This document shows, piece by piece, positions 16,558 through 24,117 of a stretch of 64,000 bases of DNA. The notes below the pieces were generated by a model. That model was not told where the DNA came from, searched no databases, and was given only the letters and a program-made list of their open reading frames with translations. The position numbers were made by a program, and so were the translations under genes. Location of the stretch: contig NZ_OU745390.1 in the NCBI RefSeq assembly GCF_916618955.1, positions 1,612,001 to 1,676,000 on the forward strand, in the 5' to 3' direction. This DNA is from Pseudomonas sp. Marseille-Q3773. GTDB lineage: Bacteria > Pseudomonadota > Gammaproteobacteria > Pseudomonadales > Pseudomonadaceae. How positions within the stretch are numbered: position 1 is the stretch's first letter; each line of letters opens with the position of its first letter.

Positions 16558-18420
16558 TCAGGACTGCTTGTTCTTACGGAACGGCAGGCTCGCAAGGAAT
16601 GCCATGTCCTTGAGGCTCAGCATTTTCAGGCCAGCCCTTGTCGCCGCTCCGTCCAACCGTGCTTCCATGGGAAGCGTTCCGAAGCTTTTGCCCTTGATGA
16701 CCAACTCATCACCCACGCGACGGATCGACTCGACATGCATCAGCTCTTCATCGGCTGAACCACGCAGCACCATGCCTTCGCGCGAAGCGGCTGCCAGGGT
16801 GGATGGCGCAGGCACGTCATGGCGCACACCCGCCGATACCGCGCTGAAATCCATGCCCAGTTGCTCGAACATCTTCATGGCCGTGGCCCGGCCCGCGCCG
16901 TATACGCCGCCCCCAGGATGCTGAGATGGGCCAGTAAGATAGAGTCGCTCCACCCCTGGCACAGTGAACTGCCCGAGGTCAGGCGTAGGACGATGGCCGG
17001 CGCTCTGATAGAAGTACGGGGCAACTCCGTGCAAATCCCCGCGCATCATGCTGTTCGGGCTGGAGCGCTCCAGATCGACCGGGCTGACGATGCTTCGGGC
17101 GATGATGTTGTCGGCGGTGAGGTTGCTCACGAACTGTCGGTAATGCTGAAGTGACAGGTCGCCAATCTCTTCCTTGAAATCATCCCAATGCTGCCCCTTC
17201 CAGCGCGGGTCATTGACCTTGTAGGGGGCGAACGTGATGCCATGGAACATACCCCTGCCCGCAGGCACCCTGGTCTTGTCGCCGATGCTTTCATCACCAC
17301 CGGCGCACAGGCGACGCTTGCTGATGTAGCCGCGCTTGAGTTCGTCGAAGTCAGCGAGCATTTCGTCCAGGGAGTCAGTGGCCATGAATTCCAGCATCGT
17401 GGCGTAGCCGACCTCCTCGCCTGCGTAATATTTGCAGTTTTCCTTCAGGTCGTAATGGCTCACCATGATCGAGAAAGGTGCCAACGTTGCGCGCTCGGCG
17501 CGGGCTAGCACTGGCTCAGGTACGCCTTCCACGAACTTGCGCACAACATGCGGATGGATCGCGCCGATCACGGCATCGCGAGCTTGGAACGTCTCGCCAC
17601 TGCTCAGGCGAACACCTGTCGCACGGCCAGCACTGGTGAGGATTTGTGCAACTTCCGAGTTGCAGCGCACCTCTCCGCCATAGGACTCGATGCATCGCAC
17701 CAGCGACTCGGTGAGCTTGCCGCTGCCACCGATGGGCTGCGAAACGCCGTAGGTATGGATGATACCGGGCATCAACAGGACGCCCATGCCGGTACCCAGC
17801 TCATTGGGCGCCTGCAGGTTTTCGCTGACCAGGCGCAGCAAGTGGATCTTGATCTTGTCGCTCTCGTACAACTGGTTGACCAGATCCAGGCAATCACGGT
17901 TCATGTAGTCGAGCATCAGCCGCCCTTCCTCACTGCGGTCGAGCATCGCCACCAATTCACCCAGCGGTGGCGGTGGTGCATACAGCCCAGGCATGAACAT
18001 CTGCAGGATTTTCTGGCTCAGCTTGACGAAGGAGCGATAGGTCTCCGCGTCCTTGACCGACACTTTGGCGAAGCATTCGCACGTCTTGTCGATGTCCTTG
18101 TACGTGAACAGCGCCGATTGATCGGGGAAGACCGTGGCATGAGGAACTGGCGAATAATGATATTCAAGGCCGTGTTGGCTTAGCAGGCCCAGCTCGTCCT
18201 GGCGTAGCATCGGATTCCCTTGAATCATGATGTGTACGCTGGAATGTTCGTCATGCCAGTAGCCCGGGGTATTCAGCTCTCGAGTTGTCACCCCCCCTCC
18301 CGGATAACCCTTGCGCTCCAGGACCAGGACCTTCTTGCCGGCCTTGGCCAGGTACGCCGCAGCGACCAGACCGTTGTGGCCAGCGCCCATCGCGACGATG
18401 TCGTACTGGGTGTTGCTCAT
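16558..18420 (-). CDS. phytoene-desaturase-like FAD oxidoreductase
   Basis: A 620-residue flavoprotein of the phytoene dehydrogenase/PYROXD2 superfamily. The dinucleotide fold is near the N-terminus (GAGHNGLVAAAYLAKAGKKV, then ERKGYPGGG). A second FAD contact is the C-terminal LYLTGPSQHPGGGVYGAGR. The start at 18420 has AAGGAG upstream, and the gene ends 22 bp before the dioxygenase. Relatives desaturate or isomerise long hydrophobic molecules. No carotenoid genes are present, so a desaturation or aromatisation step on the locus substrate is more likely than pigment synthesis. Confidence 0.82.
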   Translation of the reverse strand: MSNTQYDIVAMGAGHNGLVAAAYLAKAGKKVLVLERKGYPGGGVTTRELNTPGYWHDEHSSVHIMIQGNPMLRQDELGLLSQHGLEYHYSPVPHATVFPDQSALFTYKDIDKTCECFAKVSVKDAETYRSFVKLSQKILQMFMPGLYAPPPPLGELVAMLDRSEEGRLMLDYMNRDCLDLVNQLYESDKIKIHLLRLVSENLQAPNELGTGMGVLLMPGIIHTYGVSQPIGGSGKLTESLVRCIESYGGEVRCNSEVAQILTSAGRATGVRLSSGETFQARDAVIGAIHPHVVRKFVEGVPEPVLARAERATLAPFSIMVSHYDLKENCKYYAGEEVGYATMLEFMATDSLDEMLADFDELKRGYISKRRLCAGGDESIGDKTRVPAGRGMFHGITFAPYKVNDPRWKGQHWDDFKEEIGDLSLQHYRQFVSNLTADNIIARSIVSPVDLERSSPNSMMRGDLHGVAPYFYQSAGHRPTPDLGQFTVPGVERLYLTGPSQHPGGGVYGAGRATAMKMFEQLGMDFSAVSAGVRHDVPAPSTLAAASREGMVLRGSADEELMHVESIRRVGDELVIKGKSFGTLPMEARLDGAATRAGLKMLSLKDMAFLASLPFRKNKQS

Positions 18421-18496
18421 ACTCAACTCCTTAATCATTCAAAACAGAAGGCAGCCGCTCTCGGCCACCTTCAGCCCCACTGGGCAAAACCGCGAT

Positions 18497-19867
18497 TCAA
18501 CGCACCCCTTCGCCTGCCATGGCTTCCGGAGTAAACGTCGTGTCAGGATAGGGCGGCACGATCTTGTACTGCTCTTTGGAGTCGTTGAGCATGCCGTCGA
18601 AGTACCAGCTGCCCGAGATCAAGTCGTAAAAACCGAAGCTTTGAGGCGAGGCAGTTGCTGGGATATCCGGCATCACGATCGGATCGGCGAAGCCCATCTG
18701 CCACAGCTGACCGTTGGCGTCCCAGTGATCGGCCAGTACAGCAATCCAGGTGTCCTCGTCTACGTAGTACCGGCGCTTGGGCGCCAGGTGGCGCTTGCCA
18801 GGCGCAACCGTGGCCTCTATCACCCACACCCGATGTAGCTCGAAGCGCATGTCTTCGGGATTGATGTGATGGTCCAGCAGTACGTCCTTCGACGGCCGCT
18901 GGAGCAAACGGTTGGTGTTATAGGGAATGTACATTTCCTTCTTGCCGACGATTTTCCAGTTGAACCGGTCCAGGCGGCCTGTGAAGACATCGGTCTGGTC
19001 GAACATGGAAATGCCCGCGCTGGCCGGGGTGGGTGTGTCGCAGCACGCGTTCGGGAGCTTGCGGACACGGCGTTGGCCGGTCAGGTATACCCACGACTGG
19101 GTGCTGTCTGGATCCAGGTTCTCGTGCCCGGTGATCGCTTCGCCAGCGCGAATTGGCGGTCCGTAGTTGAGCAGCCGGATCATCCAGTAGTTATTACCGT
19201 AGCGGCTCTGCAGCTGCTCTGCGGACCCGTCTTTGAGGTAATAGGGCATCTGGAACGAGCCGGACGCCATGACGCTGGGTACATGGCTGCCATTGGCGGT
19301 GGTTTGCACGCCACGTACGTCAACGTGCCATGACGAACCACGCCAGCGCAGCAAATGGTTCCACATGACTTCTTCCGCACTTTGCGGGATAGGGAAAGGA
19401 ATACCGCCGTAAGCCCCTTGCAATTTTCCGCCGTCGAGTTTGGCGGTGGTGGCGTTCTTGCGTGTGTTGTCATAAACCCACTGAGGAGCAGCGGCTGTAC
19501 GATGCGTGGGATAGACATCGATACGGAAACTGTCCGGATACTTCTGCATCATGGCTTTGACGCCTTCCGATAACTTATCGGCGTACTGCGCCATATTTTT
19601 CGCATTGATACTCAACAGCGGTTTTTCATTGGCGAACGGATCGGGACGCCTGCCTCCCTCGACATATCCTGCGACGGGCTTGGTGTAACCACCGTCCCAG
19701 GCTGGAATTGATCCATCGGCGTTGGCGCTACGCTCTCCCCCGAGCGGAGTCAGTTCCTTCCCCAGTCGTTCGGCATCTTGTGGAGAAACCGCGGCTGCCG
19801 CCAGCGAACCGAAAGAAAGCAGCGCGCCAAAAATAGCCATACGCAGCGACGTGGAATGGGCATTCAT
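18497..19867 (-). CDS. DUF1329 envelope protein
   Basis: A 456-residue exported protein with a signal peptide (about 1-25, ending SLAAAAV). The mature N-terminus reads SPQDAERLGKELTPLGGERSANADGSIPAWDGG, the typical opening of DUF1329 proteins. Conserved features include WVYDNTRKNATTAK and GQRRVRKLPNA. The fold is predicted to be LolA/LolB-like, so it may shuttle a hydrophobic ligand across the periplasm. It lies 17 bp after the DUF1302 gene, its constant partner. ATG 19867 has GGAGAACAGAC before it; an in-frame start 51 codons upstream lies inside the DUF1302 gene and was rejected. Confidence 0.88.
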   Translation of the reverse strand: MNAHSTSLRMAIFGALLSFGSLAAAAVSPQDAERLGKELTPLGGERSANADGSIPAWDGGYTKPVAGYVEGGRRPDPFANEKPLLSINAKNMAQYADKLSEGVKAMMQKYPDSFRIDVYPTHRTAAAPQWVYDNTRKNATTAKLDGGKLQGAYGGIPFPIPQSAEEVMWNHLLRWRGSSWHVDVRGVQTTANGSHVPSVMASGSFQMPYYLKDGSAEQLQSRYGNNYWMIRLLNYGPPIRAGEAITGHENLDPDSTQSWVYLTGQRRVRKLPNACCDTPTPASAGISMFDQTDVFTGRLDRFNWKIVGKKEMYIPYNTNRLLQRPSKDVLLDHHINPEDMRFELHRVWVIEATVAPGKRHLAPKRRYYVDEDTWIAVLADHWDANGQLWQMGFADPIVMPDIPATASPQSFGFYDLISGSWYFDGMLNDSKEQYKIVPPYPDTTFTPEAMAGEGVR

Positions 19868-19884
19868 GTCTGTTCTCCAAGCGT

Positions 19885-21561
19885 TCAAAAGGTGCGTCGA
19901 ACGGTCATCGCTACGAAGTCGCGATCCGCCATGTTCTGTTTGTAGGAGGCGTGGCCGTCGGAGTCGATGGCATTGTCCACGGGGCCGAAATAGTGGGTGT
20001 AGGAAACGCCAAAGCGCCACACATCCAGGTACGTGGCGTTAAGGCCGATGTTCACGTCACCCACATGTTCGCCAAGAAACGCGCCTACGACCGAGGAGTT
20101 GCCATCGATGCCGTAGCCCATGCCCACCGGGACGGAAAGATCAACACCTGGGTAGACCTGTCGATATTTCGGCTCGTACACCATGCGGATATTGGTGGCA
20201 TCCCGGTCTGCGTTGGGATTGAGCGCGTTTGGATTCTTGGTCACGCTGGTCAGGCGATTCCAGGCGATCTCGCCCACGAAATCGGCCTCATTGGAGATGA
20301 AGCTCGGGCCAAGACTGGCCAGCCAGTTGACCTGAGCATGCACCGAGTTACCGACCGCGTAGAGCGCGTTGCCATCGTTGTCGCCCGTACCTGTGATATC
20401 GACCTGAGCGTCACTGTTGAGCGGGGTGTTGCGCCGCACCGAGATTTCCCCGGCGACGTTCACTTCACCGAACGTCCGCGAAGCACTGGCACCAAACGAA
20501 CGCACATCTTCCGGGTACACCCAGCGATAGCTGCCAGCGCGAACGCCTGCGTCAGTGACGCCTGCCCCGACACCAGGAAGGACGTAGATCTGGGGCGCTT
20601 TTTCGTTGTATCTGACCGCATACAGACCGTAGTCGACCTCGCCGATCCGGAAACGCAACTGTACGCCGCCCTGCCCGGAGTCCTTGCCCTTCATGTCGCT
20701 GATGCGGCGGAAGTAGGTGCTGCCGTCATCTGCAAGCAACATGCGTTCAGAGCCATTGCCCAGGAAGTCGACCCCCGAAAAGTAACTGCCCGCGCCTGGC
20801 AACAGGCTCTTTTCCCATTCGAGTTGGTAGTAAGCCCCGATCGCAATATCCGGCGTCAGTTGCAACTGGCCAGAGACCTGGTTTACCGGGCGCATCAGTT
20901 CCTTGAACTGGGTGTTAGGCACGGACTGCGCCTTGACCACATCGACGGGCGCCTGGGCATTGGCGATGCCATTGGCACCGAAGAACAGGCTTTCACCCCA
21001 TAAAATCGTATGGCGACCGAGCCGCCCGGTAACGGGCATCGTACCGAGGTCGAACCGTCCGAATACAAACGCGTCAAGGACTTCGGCATTACCCCCATGC
21101 AGCTTGCGGGTCCCAGACGTGAATTCGTCGTGGTCTACCGAAATAGCGTTGGCGGTAGCGGGCGAGTCATTGTCGTTGTCGCCTTGATATTCAGTGTCAT
21201 ACCAGCCGGCACCGCTCACACGAAAGCCATAACGCTGCTTGTAGGTGAGGTCGAACTCGGTGAGCAGATCGAGACGGTTGGAAATCAGGCCTTTATCAAA
21301 ATTGCGGTCACCGTCATCGGTATTTGGCCAGTTCGGTTGGGGTTGGCTCGTCAGTCGCGAATCCTGCCCCTCAACACGGAAGGCCGCCGAATATTTCGCC
21401 GTGGTGTCCCAGAGTACTTTCAAGTCTGGGTTATCGGTTTCGATCATGAACGCTTCGCTGGGCGCGCTACCTAAGGTAGCCAGTGCTGCGAGAGCCAATG
21501 TCTGGAAACGCAGGCCAGACAAGCCTGCAGGGTGGAACTTCGTGTCTGGCGGGGTATTCAT
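19885..21561 (-). CDS. DUF1302 outer-membrane barrel protein
   Basis: A 558-residue exported protein with a signal peptide (about 13-38, through GSAPSEAF). Regular alternating strands rich in Tyr, Trp and Gly run to a C-terminal aromatic residue (MTVRRTF), as in outer-membrane beta-barrels. NRLDLLTEFDLTYKQRYGFRVSGAGWYD is a typical DUF1302 stretch. It is probably a channel or receptor for hydrophobic compounds. AAAGGATAAGACG precedes ATG 21561. It is encoded 44 bp after the lactonase and is probably co-transcribed with DUF1329. Confidence 0.87.
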   Translation of the reverse strand: MNTPPDTKFHPAGLSGLRFQTLALAALATLGSAPSEAFMIETDNPDLKVLWDTTAKYSAAFRVEGQDSRLTSQPQPNWPNTDDGDRNFDKGLISNRLDLLTEFDLTYKQRYGFRVSGAGWYDTEYQGDNDNDSPATANAISVDHDEFTSGTRKLHGGNAEVLDAFVFGRFDLGTMPVTGRLGRHTILWGESLFFGANGIANAQAPVDVVKAQSVPNTQFKELMRPVNQVSGQLQLTPDIAIGAYYQLEWEKSLLPGAGSYFSGVDFLGNGSERMLLADDGSTYFRRISDMKGKDSGQGGVQLRFRIGEVDYGLYAVRYNEKAPQIYVLPGVGAGVTDAGVRAGSYRWVYPEDVRSFGASASRTFGEVNVAGEISVRRNTPLNSDAQVDITGTGDNDGNALYAVGNSVHAQVNWLASLGPSFISNEADFVGEIAWNRLTSVTKNPNALNPNADRDATNIRMVYEPKYRQVYPGVDLSVPVGMGYGIDGNSSVVGAFLGEHVGDVNIGLNATYLDVWRFGVSYTHYFGPVDNAIDSDGHASYKQNMADRDFVAMTVRRTF

Positions 21562-21572
21562 CGTCTTATCCT

Positions 21573-21580
21573 TTGTTTTT
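21573..21580 (-). promoter_or_regulatory. CA motif before the DUF1302 gene
   Basis: AAAAACAA on the minus strand (context AACAAAAACAAAGG) matches AANAANAA. It lies directly before the AAAGGA ribosome binding site of the DUF1302 gene. Confidence 0.47.
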
Positions 21581-21605
21581 GTTGTGAGGACAATGGTTAC
21601 GGCGC

Positions 21606-22625
21606 TTATCGCCAATGAATCAGTGGCTGGCCCGCTACAGGGGAACGGAACCAGGGGATCCGGGTGCCTTGCAGGCTGCCCAGGTAAACTGTCTTGAGGT
21701 CTGGGCCACCGAAAGTCAGGCTGGCCATCCAGGGAGCGACGGTGCCCCGAGCGGCGGCCATGATTTCGGGGGTCAAGGTTTTCTGGGCGTAGTGATGGTT
21801 CAATCGTGCGGTAGCTTGCGGGTCGCCATCGTCGAACAATGTGAGCACTTCCTGGTCCGGGGTGATGGCGATCAGCTTGTCGCTCATGACCAGTGTTACC
21901 CAGAGGTTTCCAAAGCTGTCGAAGGCAAAGCCGTCTGGGAAGCCTTCAAGCTGACTCGGCCCGTAGACTTCACGATCGCTCAACGATCCGTCAGGGCCGA
22001 CTTTCAGGCGCGAGATGCGCCGTGCATTGCTCTCCACCACATACAGCCACTGCTCGTTGTCGTCGAAGCGGATTTCGTTGGTCCCGCCGAAGCCCTCTGC
22101 AACGATGCGTACGCCCCGCTCATCGATGACACCAATGTATCCGTCAAGGACTCCGGAATTGATGGAGTCGGTCCAAGGCTGCATGGTTGTCGTGACGGTG
22201 AACCAGATACGCCCTTTGGAATCGATCAGCGGAAAGTTCGTTTTCCCCAAAGGCCGGCCATCCAGATGGTCGTGCAGCACCTGAAGCCGCCCCTGGCGAT
22301 CCAGACGCTCAATGCGGTCCAGCCCCCAGTTGCAGATGATGAAGTCACCATCGGCGGTCAACGCCAGGCCGTTTGGCAACGACGCACCTTGTGACTGCAC
22401 ATAGCGTTGTTCGAAAGACACATCGACAGCTGCGTCCTGCTTCGGTGCGATAAGCGTTTGTCGTCCATCGACATCGATACGCACGACTCCGCCACGGGCA
22501 TCAGCTGCCCATAACGTACCGTCGGGCTGCGCGATGATGCATTCCGGACGCTGCAGATCATGGCCGATGTATTGGATCGCGTGTCGATCCACGTGCCATC
22601 CGATGAGCGGGTTCTTCTGTACCAT
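21606..22625 (-). CDS. SMP-30/gluconolactonase-family lactonase
   Basis: A 339-residue six-bladed propeller hydrolase. Expected metal ligands are seen: Glu in RPECIIAQPDGTLW, Asn in LPNGLALTADGDF, Asn in GGTNEIRFDDNEQWLYVVES, and Asp in GFPDGFAFDSFGNLWV. The last two are the strongest family signatures. It should open a lactone or aryl ester. GGAGAAATGACAGG precedes ATG 22625. It is the first gene of the upstream unit of the locus. There is no signal peptide, so it acts in the cytoplasm. Confidence 0.85.
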   Translation of the reverse strand: MVQKNPLIGWHVDRHAIQYIGHDLQRPECIIAQPDGTLWAADARGGVVRIDVDGRQTLIAPKQDAAVDVSFEQRYVQSQGASLPNGLALTADGDFIICNWGLDRIERLDRQGRLQVLHDHLDGRPLGKTNFPLIDSKGRIWFTVTTTMQPWTDSINSGVLDGYIGVIDERGVRIVAEGFGGTNEIRFDDNEQWLYVVESNARRISRLKVGPDGSLSDREVYGPSQLEGFPDGFAFDSFGNLWVTLVMSDKLIAITPDQEVLTLFDDGDPQATARLNHHYAQKTLTPEIMAAARGTVAPWMASLTFGGPDLKTVYLGSLQGTRIPWFRSPVAGQPLIHWR

Positions 22626-22923
22626 CCTGTCATTTCTCCGGGAAAAAAGTAGTGATTCGCCAACCTCGGCGCGCCTTTCACCTGGCTACGGAGCCTTTCG
22701 GATCAAACCTGTTCCGGCGATTGATCAGTCCGTACCTGGCGCCAAAACCGGCGCCGACCTGATCGCAGACCCGAGACGGGAGCAGAGTTCAAGCACGGCA
22801 CACCCGGACGGGTCATGAAAGGCACAAGACGTTTGGGCTGCAGGCAGCACATCTGGAGCGGGGGTGGTGCAGATCGGGGGGATGAAGTGTGGGTGAGCAT
22901 GGTCGGCTCCGGTTTTCCCGTTC

Positions 22924-22931
22924 TTATTGTT
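22924..22931 (-). promoter_or_regulatory. CA motif in the leader of the lactonase unit
   Basis: AACAATAA on the minus strand, about 24 bases before the ATG at 22900 and just ahead of a GGAG element. The motif fits Hfq/Crc sites; the frame it precedes is short and doubtful. Confidence 0.3.
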
Positions 22932-23018
22932 GTGTCAAGGCTCGAAGGCCCTGCCTGTGTCCCCGCCGTCTAGCGCCAGGGACATTTGAAAAGTACGGAA
23001 AGCTGAACCATTCGGGAA

Positions 23019-23033
23019 ATCTTTAGTTGACAT
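23019..23033. promoter_or_regulatory. possible LysR (nod-box-like) site
   Basis: The sequence ATC-N9-CAT is one base from the ATC-N9-GAT core of NodD sites and contains a T-N11-A LysR box. It lies about 105 bp upstream of the NodD-like regulator, in the divergent region it would be expected to control. It is a short, single weak match. Confidence 0.3.
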
Positions 23034-23136
23034 ACAAACCATAAATGCGGTGGATTGTTGGGCGCTGGGTGGCCCTGCCCCCTCTTACCCAACGCTGACG
23101 TCACTGGACGTCAAGCTCACTGAACGAGTCGACGCG

Positions 23137-24054
23137 ATGCGCTTTTACGGTCTTGATCTGAACTTGTTGGTAGTCCTGGATGCTCTCTTGAGTGAGCAGA
23201 ACATCACGCGCGCGGGGGAGCGTCTGCATCTGAGCCAGCCCGCAACCAGCGCGGCTCTCGCCCGCTTGCGCGATTATTTCGAAGACGACTTGCTGGTCCA
23301 GGTGGGCCGCAAGATGATTCGCACCCCGGTAGGGGATGGCCTGGCGCTTCCGATACGCGAATTACTCATTCAGATGCGCGCCACCCTCGAGAACCGTGCG
23401 CTGTTCAAACCCGCAGACTCAAACAGAAAATTCAGCCTGATCGTGTCTGACTATGTCGGCACCGTGTTGATGCCTGAGGTGAGCCGCAGAATCAATCAGG
23501 CGGCGCCGCTATGCTCAATCGAGATGTTCCCGCCACATAATGCGCCCACCGAGCAAATCGAAAGAGGAGAGATCGATCTTCTCTTGTTACCCGATTTACA
23601 GACCACGACCCAGCACCCGTCTCAGCCACTTTTCCAGGACGAATTCGTTTGCGTGATGTGCCAGGACAATCCACTGACCGAAGCCACTTTAGACTTCGAG
23701 CGGTACAGGCTCAGCAAACACGTGTTGGTACGCTGGGGCGAAAAGCGGATTCCTACCGTTGATGAATGGTTCTTGAACAAGTTCGACGTGGAGCGGCGTT
23801 ATGACGTGGTCACCAACACGTTCAACAGTGTGCCCTCCTATCTTTTCGGTACCGACCGGTTGGCAACCATGCATCGACTTCTCGCCGAACGCTGGGTTGG
23901 CTACTTGCCGTTGAAAATCCTGCCACTGCCATGGGGAGCACCGCGTCTGACTATTGCCATGCAGTGGAACAAATACCAGCAGCACGACCCGGGGCTCATC
24001 TGGTTGAGAGGGCTGGTCGCCGAGGTAGCCAACCGCCTGAGCGTGTCGGCTTGA
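23137..24054 (+). CDS. LysR-family regulator, NodD-like
   Basis: A 305-residue LysR protein. The helix-turn-helix is at about residues 18-40 (NITRAGERLHLSQPATSAALARL). The start MRFYGLDLNLL and the effector domain (IERGEIDLLLLPDL, EWFLNKFDVERRYDVV) follow the layout of NodD, whose rhizobial members sense flavonoids. I chose ATG 23137; upstream in-frame codons do not resemble a LysR N-terminus. It is divergent from the lactonase unit and the only regulator in the left locus, so it probably controls that locus in response to an aromatic inducer. It ends 63 bp from the convergent porin gene. Confidence 0.85.
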   Translation: MRFYGLDLNLLVVLDALLSEQNITRAGERLHLSQPATSAALARLRDYFEDDLLVQVGRKMIRTPVGDGLALPIRELLIQMRATLENRALFKPADSNRKFSLIVSDYVGTVLMPEVSRRINQAAPLCSIEMFPPHNAPTEQIERGEIDLLLLPDLQTTTQHPSQPLFQDEFVCVMCQDNPLTEATLDFERYRLSKHVLVRWGEKRIPTVDEWFLNKFDVERRYDVVTNTFNSVPSYLFGTDRLATMHRLLAERWVGYLPLKILPLPWGAPRLTIAMQWNKYQQHDPGLIWLRGLVAEVANRLSVSA

Positions 24055-24117
24055 CTCTCCTCGACAGTGTATCGGACGACTCAGCCCATGGTGCTGCTTG
24101 CCCAACGACCGGATGGC

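Larger units (their letters stand above)
22626..23136. other. intergenic region between the lactonase and the LysR gene
   Basis: A 511-bp divergent region that must hold the promoters of the lactonase unit and of the LysR gene. Seen in it: a 6-bp hairpin GGCGCC-aaaacc-GGCGCC (22738-22755); a minus-strand CA motif AACAATAA (22924-22931) followed by GGAG and an ATG at 22900; and a LysR-type T-N11-A site near 23020. The 65-codon frame from that ATG (22900-22703) resembles nothing I know. In another minus-strand frame the stretch CAFHDPSG..LELC looks like the last strand of a VOC protein, so a decayed gene may lie here. No convincing sigma-70 promoter was seen. Confidence 0.5.

Noticed and set aside
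16558..18420. Carotenoid biosynthesis function for the phytoene-desaturase-like protein
   Set aside because: No phytoene synthase, cyclase or other carotenoid gene is near; the neighbours are aromatic catabolic genes.
22703..22900. A 65-codon minus-strand frame with a plausible ribosome binding site
   Set aside because: Its composition (Pro, Arg and Ser rich) and lack of any family feature argue against a real protein; it is described only as part of the intergenic region.
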